Source of the DNA: Amoebophrya sp. A120
Lineage: Eukaryota > Sar > Dinophyceae > Syndiniales > Amoebophryaceae
Assembly (NCBI GenBank): GCA_905178155.1
Contig: CAJINV010000003.1
Location: 2,893,715-2,957,714 of the forward strand
Length of the DNA: 64,000 nt
Direction of reading: 5' to 3'
The position numbers and the translations under genes were made by a program. How positions within the stretch are numbered: position 1 is the stretch's first letter; every line of letters starts with the position of its first letter. Of this stretch, positions 52,301-61,947 are shown one piece after another. The notes below the pieces were generated by a model. It was given only the letters and a program-made list of their open reading frames with translations. It did no database searches and had not been told where the DNA came from.

Positions 52301-55300
52301 TGCGCTTCGTTTTCGGCAACATCTCCCGACGCACCGCTATCTTTCTCAGCTGCTGTTGCTGCGTTTATTTCGGAGCCGATTGTAGTTGTAACACCTTCTG
52401 GTTGCACTTCTCCAGAGTCACCGATTGTGGTCCTGCTTAGTGGTCGCAGATAATTTTTCTGACTGTCGCGGAATGTCGCCCAACCTGTTTCTTCTGAAGG
52501 TACAGCTTCAACCGTGGCAGACGCAGCATTTTCTGCGCCAGCAGCTGCATCGCCGGTTGCAGCTCCTGTGGAGGACACAGCTGCTGCCTTCTTCGCCTCT
52601 GACGAGTCTCCTGGCAGTACTCGCACCGGCACCCGATACAACACGCGTGTGGAGTTTTCTTCCGGAACTGGAATCTCTAGCGCGAGCAGCTTCTCCTGCA
52701 CCTTCAAACGCCGAAGAGGTTTGACGATACCTGTTGCTACATCGCGAATTTCTTTTCCGGGGGTCAACACCGTCTCGGTAACCACACAGAGCACCGGATC
52801 AAACGGCACACAGAAGCCGGGCTTGAGTTCACGAATGCTCGTCTCGTTGGAACCTCGGACCTGTGTTTGTAGATAACATTCATCACACCAACATCGACTT
52901 CTAATTGATGCAACTTTACACTTTGCGAAACACCATCATGATGACGATTAGGTGCTGCTAACTCACACAGCATACACTATTATTCAAAGGAACTAACAGA
53001 AAAGAAAAGCGGGCGCGAGGGCGTCCTCCTATTTATCAATACCATCAATGGCTTTGTCACCACTTTGGACCATTTCGTCGATTTTTTCTTGGCATTCAGC
53101 TTCGTCAGAACCCCGGCAGCTGGGTCGACACTCTCGCCAAAAGCCAGGAGCTGATCAGCATCACTTGTGTCAAAGGCAACAAGCTCCAATAAAACGTCAG
53201 ACGCCGCATTTTTGCTACCGTCGGTCGACCCTGCGTTTTGGTTTCTGTTTCCTTTTCGGTTTCTCCCCCGGTTTTTCTCCGCAGGTTCTCTCTCCGGCGT
53301 CAGAGTAACGATGCAGCGTGCGATACACAGGCACCATTGAGATTTGACGATTTTCCCCGCCGGCTCTGCTTCAGCATTGGTCTTGGTGGCTCGCGAGTGC
53401 ATAGTCGGAAGCCCAAAAGCTACGCGGGAGGCATCGCAGTGCACGACATCGATTAACCAGGTTTGAAATGCTTTGTAGTCCATGCTGCCAATGTTCGCCT
53501 GTTTTTTCATCAGATCCCAGATGATTTCTCTGTCACATGTATCCACGTACCGGTCTGTAGTGTAGTCTTCCGCGCATCAGGACGCAAATCACGATTCGTT
53601 TCGGTTTTTCAAAATGTATTTTGTACGTCGTGCTGCGCCATTCATTGATTGTATCGATCAGAGCCTAAGTAAAAGTGATCGAAGCAACAAGCACTAGATG
53701 CAACTGCAAGAGAGAAGTTGTACGTACCTGGTCATACAGCTCCCCTGCATCGAGAACTGGAGTACCGCCAACAACAAGAGCCTCGGTATACTCGCGAATT
53801 TTCTCGACGATGTGCAGGTGACCCTCGAGAGCGAGAAGCTCTTTTCTTTGTTCACGTTCCAACAGAAGCGCAGAAGCTTTGTCGCAGATACCGCCAAGTC
53901 GGTTCTTACTGTTCTGGACATGCTGCTGAACCCATGCGTTTTCCTGGCTCGGAGGGGGCTGGCCGCGTTGTTGACGTTTCGCCGGGCGACTTTGCAGATA
54001 CCCGTCAGTCGCCATGATCGCCTCGACTCGCAGCACGCACTTCTGTGCTTTCTTCTTCAGCGCGTGCAGCGCTTCATCCGTGGAGGCTTGCTTGGCGAGC
54101 AGTGCAACGGTATCAGCCTCATCTACCTCCTCGGCCTTCATCTGTTTCTCCAACATACTCCACTCCTTTTGACAAATCGTCGCCATTCCGATGGTTTCAG
54201 TAACCATGTTGACCAGATCCAGCTGCGCTTTGTCCTTCTCTTTTTCCACTTTGCGCTCCTCCAAGAAGGCCCGCCCGCGGTTCGCTTTCAAAGTGATCCG
54301 ACTTTTCAGCTCATACCACACCCGGTCCTCTTGAATTGCTGCCAGTTTGGACTCTTGGATCGCTTTCTTCATGACCTCGTCTGGTTCCTTTTGGCTCTTC
54401 AGTGCTTGCTCCGTCTCGTAGATAGCCTCCTTTAGCTGTTTAATCTGCGCTCCAACGGGATCTGTCAACGCCAGCAGGTCTGCTTCGGACTCTGTAAAAT
54501 AAAAGTTTTGGGTCAACCTTTGGAATCTCTCCAAACTCAAAGTAGACACGGAGGCAGGTAGCGACTCCTGGTCCTACTGCTTGCTACCCTAAGCCTAAGC
54601 GCGGTCAGAAAATTAAGATAACTAGTTTGACATATGTTATGCGTTCCGGCATGAAGAGCCACAACAAGAAAACGCAAAGTTTGTTTCTAGATGGAAATCA
54701 AACACACATCCAATCTTACCAATGCAATTGGTAGCGTCCTCTTCTGTTGCGAAGGCCACACTGCGCGCATTATGTTTGTCTCCCACCTTCTCCGTGATGT
54801 CGTCAGCGAGAGCAGCGACTGCAATCTTGACCGTTTCCAAACTGTCGGTCAGCTGTCCTCCTGCAAACTCCGTCAGCCACCGGTCGCATTCACTTTCCAG
54901 AGCCACATCAAAGGCAGCCTGCATGCCATTGCGGGTCTCATCGGCAGTCATCAGCCGAGTCGTGAGTTCTTCGTACTGGTTCAAAAAAGCAAGGTCGTCA
55001 TCGCTTCCAGGTGCCGCGGCTCCGGATTCCGTCTTTTTCTGTAGATAGTTCTTTTCGCGGTCGACTTTGCTCTTCGCGGCTTCGTACGCACGATCGGCGT
55101 CCGTTTTAGACTTCTGAAACTCTCGCTTGAACTCTAGCGTTTTCCGTCGCTTGGCTTCCAACTCTGGGTCAAGATCCTGAATGAAGCTCGTCAACTTCTC
55201 CAGCATTTCCTCAACCTTTACGACTTCTTCAGTCAGCTTCGTAAGTTTCTCTTGCGGGTCGCGTGGAGAGGGCAAGGCAACAGCTGGTTTGGGTGGCGCC

Positions 55301-57186
55301 CCGTCCTTCGATGGAAGACGCATCTGCGACCTGAGATGAAAGTGATAAGTACATATTGCCGTCGCAGACTTGAACTTCATACACCTCAACCTCTCCTCTA
55401 GCTCGAGACTGACTGTAACTTAGCAGGTTGTAGTACTTGAGGATCACAACAAGCATGTCTTAAACTTAAAGGAAGCCAAACAAAAGAAAAAAAAATATTC
55501 ATAATACACGGGCCCCAGTGGAGCTCCCCCAGCAGGAACAAACTGCTGCATCGCTCCCATTTGGGAAGGAACTTGTTGGTCAAATCTCTGGGATTTGAAC
55601 TGCGGCCCACCGACGTCATTCCATCCATCTTGTCCTTGCGGCCGCTTCATCGAGTTACCGCCAGCGGCACCTGTAATTTTATTTGAATTCATGTGCTTAT
55701 TTTCACCACGTGTGTACCTAGTGTGCATATCTAAAAGCAGAGGGGGAAGTCGTTACTTCTTGCATTCACACAGAAATCAAGAACCAAAGAAACAACCACA
55801 AGTACCGAAGAGAGACGTCGCTGAGTTTTGCCTGCCGCCTTTCCTGTTATCCTTGTCCTTACCACCTTTGTTGTTACCGCGTCCTCCGCCAAAGTCGTCA
55901 TTTCCTCGACTCCCTCGGCGGTCCTGTCCCTTTTGCTTACCTCCTCTGTCGTCTTTGCCGCCACGATTCTTCCCCTTGGCGCTCGCAAACATCGCATCTT
56001 GCTGCGGCAGGGGACCGCCCATCATGCCGCCGCCGCCCTTGTTCTTTCCTTGGTCGAAGCCCTTACCGCCCGTACTATACGAGAAGCTATTGCCGTTATT
56101 CGAGGACTTGCTGTTATTTGGAAACGTGCTGCTGCCACCTCCATTGTTCATCATGTTCATCTGATTATTTGAGCCGTAGTGATCATAGGGATTCGTGCGC
56201 CCTCCGCCTTTATTGCCATTGTTTTTGTTCTTCCCACCTCCGCGGTTGTTACCATTCATGTTGTTCTTGCCATTGCCGCCCTTTTGAAAGTTGTTCTGGC
56301 CGTTGTCTCCACCCCACTGGTTGTTCATTTTATTGTTTTGCTTCCCGCCTCCTCCACCCATATTGCCGCTCATCATCCCGCCACCGCCCATATTTGCTGG
56401 GGGGCCAAAGTTGCTTGGACTCGCGCGACGCTGATTCCGATTTTGATCGAACCCAGAGGAGCCTTTGTTTCCGCCAGCTTGTTGGTTATTTCCGCCACCC
56501 CACTGGCGGTTCGCGTTGTTGTTGAAGCCACTGCCACCTGCTCCGCCCTGCTGCATGCCGAACTGCCCAGCAACGGAATTATTTCCGGAGGCCTGCGGAT
56601 TGAGGCTCGGGCTTGCCATCATGTTCTGCATGGCCATGGCGTTCATCATCTGCTGCATCATGTTTTGCTGTATCATGCCCTGCATCGTGCCCGCCACGCT
56701 GTTGGGCTGCTGTGCGACTGGGGAAACGGGGGGCTGCGGGGCAGCTTGTTGTGCCCAAGGGTTACTTGGCGCATTGGACGTCACCGAGGGGGCGACCGTG
56801 TTGTTGGTGTTCAACATGTTCATCATACCAGTGTTCGCCGGAGCTGCACTAGGATTGCTCGTCGCGGGGACGAGATTCATCTGCACCTTGGGATCAATCG
56901 TGTCAGCGTGCCAGGGAGCCTTCCAACCGGACTTCGGGGGCATAGAATCGTTGCCGGGAGCGTGGGCCCAAACTTGTTCACCACCAACTTCTGGAGCGAC
57001 CCACCAACCGCTCATGCTCGCCCCATCACGGGCGTCCCAAAAGTAGATGCAGGACTGTTGGCTTTTGTCATCTCTCGTGTTCTGTTGCTTCGAAAACATG
57101 GCCTTGCCATGATTCGAGCCCCGCTGCACGTAAGTCCCATTTAAGGCGAGTAGATGCCCGTCAAACCCGCGCACGTCTAGTTGCAT
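49378..57186 (-). CDS. Dinoflagellate-type multi-module protein: NGTY domain, Q/N/G-rich region, coiled coils, GW modules (9 exons, 2,159 aa)
   Basis: Exons 57186-55806, 55670-55508, 55330-54720, 54491-53724, 53554-53043, 52860-52129, 52025-51384, 51194-49961, 49814-49378; all eight introns are GT-AG, phases agree and the total is 6,480 nt. Residues 1-85: GFDGHLLALNGTYVQRG...CIYFWDARDG...GWWVAPEVGGEQVW, a small beta-rich domain common in dinoflagellate proteins. Residues ~90-515: Asn/Gln/Gly/Met-rich, prion-like. Residues ~520-1000: long coiled coil. From ~1145: SH3-like units with an ETVLT...LKV.EK..ALE...GWATFRDS pattern, repeated near 1880-2000 (NRTVMTEE...GWITLRTSSG) and in shortened form after 2014 (LEGHVTLLF). 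The C-terminus is an Ala/Glu/Lys helix. Probably a cytoskeletal or RNP scaffold; this is inference. An upstream TTTCCAG (57199-57205) could be a trans-splice acceptor 12 nt before the ATG. Confidence 0.8.
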
Positions 57187-58345
57187 ATTAATCCGCAGCT
57201 GGAAATGGAATGGTTCGTTTCGTTCTCGTCAAGGACGGCGAAGATAACACAGCTCGAACGAACTTTGTTCTCAGGATGATCTTCCAAGCGAATAGGTTCG
57301 CGTACTGAAGATTTTGTCTGCAGTGGTCGGCCCGTGCACCGGGGCATGCTATTGATACATCTTCTCGCAAGCGAAAGCGAGCATTCCCCAATCAAAAAAA
57401 AACCGTAGCACTCTGATGTTTTGTTCAGAAAAACACAATCGCACGTGGAGCTCCTGCGCAACTTCTATGCGGTCGTTTGTAATTGCAGCTAGTATTCCTA
57501 GGATTGTGTGAAAGGGCGCAGTGATACTACGAAGCGCCACAGAGGCAGCGGCGCAGAACCGGTAAAAAGAGGTTCGCGAGGTCGCAAAACGCAGTGGCTT
57601 GCTCAATAAAAGAGGAAGCCGAGGGTCGTTTCTAGAACTCTGTAGGTTGCTGGAAGGATTTGAGGGGGCAAGAGGCGTTAGTTTTCGCGAAAAACAAAAA
57701 AAAATTTGCATCTAGATCGACCCGGCAAAAATGCACGTCGAGGCAGATCGGACGGTTTTTTTTACTGTGCGGTGCACGGTCGTGAGGCAAGATCTATCAG
57801 TACGAAAACGATTTTTCAATGAAAAACGGATCTTCCTCGTCTGTCAAAATCATTCCTTTTTTCAGCGGCGTTCATTTTCTTCAGAAGGGTGCAGTACATG
57901 CACATAATTTGTGATTTGCATCTAGGTGTTGTATTGTACGAGTACGGATCAGCCTAAATTACGCTTTGTTGAGCGCGTAAAAAAGGCAGATGCACGATGC
58001 AAGTGTTGGACGAACAATGCTTCGCGAGCAGCACTGAGGAACGAAAAACGTAGTTCGCAGCACAACCTTTTTTGGTAGTTTTTCTTGTTACAAGAATGTC
58101 GTGTCATGATATGTACGAATGTGTTCTTGGAAAATAGACAGCACGATCTTAGTACGCGTCTAGGTTTGAGGGAATGTTTGCAAAATTATGTGTCTGATGC
58201 GACACAAAATGCAGCTGCTTTTTCATCGAATATGAATTTGAATGGGCGCCACTGTGCCTCGTCAGCAAAACCTAAATCCGGTCTTTGATTACACAGGGGA
58301 TGGAGGCAGTTCTCATGCGCGGGAGGCACTACCACGGTACATCCG
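57187..58345. other. Intergenic, nothing recognised
   Basis: About 1.16 kb. The minus frame 57461-57177 lacks any domain and probably reflects the 5' UTR region of the large gene. Confidence 0.4.
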
Positions 58346-59674
58346 TCAGAGCTTGGACGAGGTTGTACTAGCCAAACTCTCCTGTCGAGATGTCCAAAAC
58401 CAACTGTACTGCTCTAGGCGCATAGTCGCGATGAAAGCGCAAGTGGCTTCGTGCGTTCGCCACTCGTACTCCACTGCAGAGACGCGCTTTTCATCCTGGT
58501 CCGATACAACAGACGAGCGTCTGGTCATCATCTCCCGCGTTCGAAGAAGTCCAACCTTCCGGTGGAAGTCAAGTGGCCGCCCGCCCGCCCAGACGTCGAA
58601 TCGCTGGCGGTGCGGAAGGTCCCAATTCCCGTGAATCAGCGCAACGTGCTGGCAGGTCTTCAAACTGTCGATGATTTCGTGGACGAGCATTCGGCGGGAA
58701 CTCGGGCTCCTCTCTTCCAGCCCGTACGTGGGGAACTGCCGTGGCATCGAGAGATGCCCCAACAAATTCGTTACCTGCTCGGACGCACGTCGTTTTATGG
58801 TACTTGGAGAACTCTTGATCTCCGTGCTCGACCTACTACTGCTCTCCGCAGCACGACTCAACGGCCGTGCCGGGCATGATGTAGGAGAATCGGAACTGCC
58901 GCCTATAATTCCGTCTACGGATTTCCGACGCTTAAAGCTGCGGTAGGACATCTCGGTAAGCTTGTGCAGGGGGCGGTAAACCAGGTGATGGGGCAGGCTA
59001 GCCAAGAACCTTGTTTGCTGTTCGCCGTGACTAGTCGAGATCGGTTCTGGATACCCGGGTGTCGCCAGGATAACAAGACGGTCGATAGTGAGGGACGCAG
59101 TGTCGAACCGCTCTGGATCTTCTACCGCTGAGGCAGATGCAGACGCTGCGAGAAACTCTTGGTAATACATTTCCATCGCTACCCGGGCACCCATACTGCA
59201 TCCAGCAATAGTGAGTTTCGGAGGAGCTGCACCCTTGTTTATTTTCCCGACAACGCTAATATTCTTTCGTCTTTCACACGTGGTCGACCCAGTTCCGCTT
59301 GTGCGAGAAAGGTGCCGTTGTCTATACCATCCCAGTTCATCCAGAAGCGCAAAGACGGGCCTAAGCCAGTTCTTGGCCGTGGGCGCAAAGTCTCCTTCGG
59401 CCTCGAACGGTCGGCTCTTGCCATGCCCGGGGAAATCGATGAGGAGGCCCGGTAACCCGTGCAGACTGCAAACTCGACGCGCGGTGGTCCGCCAGCAGCT
59501 CTGGGATTGCGTCCAGCCGTGCAAGTACAGGACGCGGCGCTGGTCTAGTGCCGCGGGAGAACAGCCGAGAAAATCACTGCGCCGTATAATGGTGTAAGCC
59601 AGGCCCCGCGCAGACTGCCCTTCGACCTCAACGAGCCGTGCTGCTGCTTCAGAACCCGAGGATCGAGAAGTCAT
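58346..59674 (-). CDS. Alpha/beta-hydrolase-fold protein (442 aa)
   Basis: Intronless, ATG at 59674. Early strand and oxyanion-hole motif VLYLHGWTQSQSCW (~residues 48-61), then LIDFPGHGKS, the nucleophile elbow GCSMGAR (Ser ~160 within G-x-S-x-G), and a late strand VALIHGNWD (~350) before a candidate catalytic His in the last ~60 residues (EWRTHEATC). The order fits the alpha/beta-hydrolase family of small-molecule esterases and lipases. Two Ser/Arg-rich inserts (~110-145 and ~255-315) enlarge it over the usual ~280-300 aa. The substrate is unknown; no signal peptide was seen. Confidence 0.75.
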   Translation of the reverse strand: MTSRSSGSEAAARLVEVEGQSARGLAYTIIRRSDFLGCSPAALDQRRVLYLHGWTQSQSCWRTTARRVCSLHGLPGLLIDFPGHGKSRPFEAEGDFAPTAKNWLRPVFALLDELGWYRQRHLSRTSGTGSTTCERRKNISVVGKINKGAAPPKLTIAGCSMGARVAMEMYYQEFLAASASASAVEDPERFDTASLTIDRLVILATPGYPEPISTSHGEQQTRFLASLPHHLVYRPLHKLTEMSYRSFKRRKSVDGIIGGSSDSPTSCPARPLSRAAESSSRSSTEIKSSPSTIKRRASEQVTNLLGHLSMPRQFPTYGLEERSPSSRRMLVHEIIDSLKTCQHVALIHGNWDLPHRQRFDVWAGGRPLDFHRKVGLLRTREMMTRRSSVVSDQDEKRVSAVEYEWRTHEATCAFIATMRLEQYSWFWTSRQESLASTTSSKL

Positions 59675-60610
59675 CTCATTCGTGTTTCAATGAGTGGTCG
59701 GCAGACGCAAGATAAAATTCTGGCATTTGAACTGACTCTTCTAGGATGAATGGTCGTACTTCTCCGCCCTATGCAAAGCACAAGTCGAAGATGATGACTC
59801 GTTGTTTGGTAGGCACAAAGATGCCGAAATGCTTCCTGTTCCTCGCCTCGACTCAAAAGCATCGATCTCTCGAGACTGCTACTTCCTATACATAGATATC
59901 GTGTTTCTCTCTCGGCGGTGTGCCATTTGCGTTTACCTCAGACCGGGTGACGGCTTCGCCTTTAGTTCGCCTTTGATGACTACATCTACATGGTGGAGAC
60001 GCCTCACCTGAGTTACAGTTGTTCTTGAAACGTTCTTCCACCGAATACAGTATGGTGCACGAACGACGCATCGCGAGCACTTGCACAAGACCTCCGTGAA
60101 AGGCGCACTTTCCGTGCACGAGGTCATGAGTTGCCGCTTCGCTCTTTTCGGCAGCAAACCCATTTGATTCTCCGCATAAGCACGCAGTTTTTCTGCTTCA
60201 TCACCCGGATGTTTCCCATAGATAAACCTATATCAATCTGTTGTTCTTGTTCTCTATTTCAAGTAAATTTCTTCTGTCTTTGGGCTTTTTTTCAGCAAGT
60301 TCATTCTTTATTTCGTGATACAATGGGTACTTCCACTCCGGTTTCACGATTGTCATTTTAGATGAGATCCCCATGATCGTTCCGAGGCATAAAAACTACT
60401 AGCGGATTTGCGTGTTGTCAGAAAAGCTGATGAAGGTGTTTGCTTTTTGCAGCGAGATTCTGGAAAAGCGCGGGGGGTGCATTCATTGTGATAGTTTGTG
60501 AACCGCAGCGAGCTAAGAAAGATTGTGGAAAGTGAGTTGCTCTCGCCGCTCCGAAAACCTTTACAATACTGCGACTGCCAATCGAGCTAGCATGCCGACA
60601 AAAGAAGTCG
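59675..60610. other. Intergenic, nothing recognised
   Basis: About 0.9 kb with short ORFs only and no repeat structure. Confidence 0.4.
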
Positions 60611-61660
60611 TCAATCGATGTGCGATCCCGCGATGGGGTACCGCAAACGCAACTCTGGCTGCTCTGCTTGATGCATGATGTCGCTTTGGTCTGGGTCTGG
60701 AAACAATTCCAAACCTTCAACATCATTATCCGGTGAACCCGAGGGGGAAGACGACCTAGATGAGATTGCGGAAAAAGCCTGCTCGTCTGGGTCTTCCATC
60801 GTGGTGGACCGGGAGGCTTGACGAACGCAACACGCAACCTGCTTCATCTCATCGTCTTCTGACCGAGCCGGAGAAGGTTCGTGTTTGTCGGGCCCCAGTG
60901 CATCAATCCGGCGCGACGCGGACTGGATTTTTATTCGCGTAGCTGTTCTGGGAGTGAGCAAAGTTGTCACAGCGCGGGCGGCCTTATTGTATGAAATAAG
61001 GCTTGAAGAAGACGATGAACAAACTCCATCCGCATGGACATCCTCTGGCCCTTCTTTCTCGATTTGCAGATGCGGGTGCGAAGTGGTTCTCCCTGCATCC
61101 TCCTCCGCGCGACAGCTGTGGTCGTCCATTCGCTGCTGCATCGGGACCCGGGTCCCAATTGGTAAGGCAGCGAGAGAGTGTAGTCGCGCTCTTGTACTAC
61201 TGGGCGTCGGTTCTGGGAAACGCTTCAGACCGCAGATCAGCTTTCCCCACTGCATACACCCGCCACAGCACTCCAACCCGTCTCGGCAGCAATCGCAGTG
61301 CGGGCAGGCCGTAACCGGTTCGGGTTGCCGATATGTTCCTGTGGCTTCCTCTGACGAGGCTGTGAGTCCCTTTTTATCCGATCGGAATCGTACGGACACG
61401 GCTGTTGCAGGCTCTGGTGCACTCAGAACCGCAGAGCAACACACGAAGCAAAATGCACGGTAGACCCGGGCTACCGGCTTTAGCCAACACGATGGAATCA
61501 TGCTCGCGGTGGGAAACATAGGTCGAACAAGTAGAATGTTGGTTTCGTATATCAAAAAAGGCACCGAGGAGCAGTTCTTGGGGCTTTCGCGGGACAAAAT
61601 CAAAATCAAAAGATTGAAATTCGTCAAAATCCAGTATCGAACGAAACTCTGAGTCTGCAT
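60611..61660 (-). CDS. Hypothetical Cys-rich protein (up to 349 aa)
   Basis: Open from an ATG at 61660, with later Met candidates near 61510. Residues ~12-22 are hydrophobic (FNLLILIL), and a second hydrophobic Cys-containing stretch (FCFVCCSAVLS) lies near residue 73. The clearest feature is a compact cluster at ~120-147, CPHCDCCRDGLECCGGCMQW, with eight Cys and one His, suggesting a metal-binding or disulfide knot. The remainder is Ser/Asp/Glu-rich and disordered. A minus ORF at 61922-61374 overlaps the 5' part in another frame, so an intron joining the two is possible. Family unknown. Confidence 0.4.
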   Translation of the reverse strand: MQTQSFVRYWILTNFNLLILILSRESPKNCSSVPFLIYETNILLVRPMFPTASMIPSCWLKPVARVYRAFCFVCCSAVLSAPEPATAVSVRFRSDKKGLTASSEEATGTYRQPEPVTACPHCDCCRDGLECCGGCMQWGKLICGLKRFPEPTPSSTRARLHSLAALPIGTRVPMQQRMDDHSCRAEEDAGRTTSHPHLQIEKEGPEDVHADGVCSSSSSSLISYNKAARAVTTLLTPRTATRIKIQSASRRIDALGPDKHEPSPARSEDDEMKQVACCVRQASRSTTMEDPDEQAFSAISSRSSSPSGSPDNDVEGLELFPDPDQSDIMHQAEQPELRLRYPIAGSHID

Positions 61661-61947
61661 AATCGCAGAGAAAAAGAGCCCGGCCGTTCAGGGAAGGCGC
61701 GGCCATCCCGGACCCACTGCACAACGAACAAGCACACCCAAACCTTTTACGAGCGGTAGTGGTTTGACTGTGTGCGCCATTCCACTGGGCTTGCAACTTT
61801 GGATGATCAGGCAAGGGTTGTAGGTGAGTAACCGCATCGCGTTTGCGTAAACAGCAGGTCAGTTTGCTGGTTGGAGGACTCTGATGTGTCTGTCGCGCTA
61901 CGTCACCTATGTGTATGTTCAAGTTTCACAGTGTCGCAACATCACAC

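Noticed and set aside
56179-57144. 321-codon plus-strand hydrophobic ORF
   Set aside because: It is the reverse complement of the Asn/Gln/Gly-rich tract; Asn and Met codons read backward give Ile, Val and His. It is not a membrane protein.
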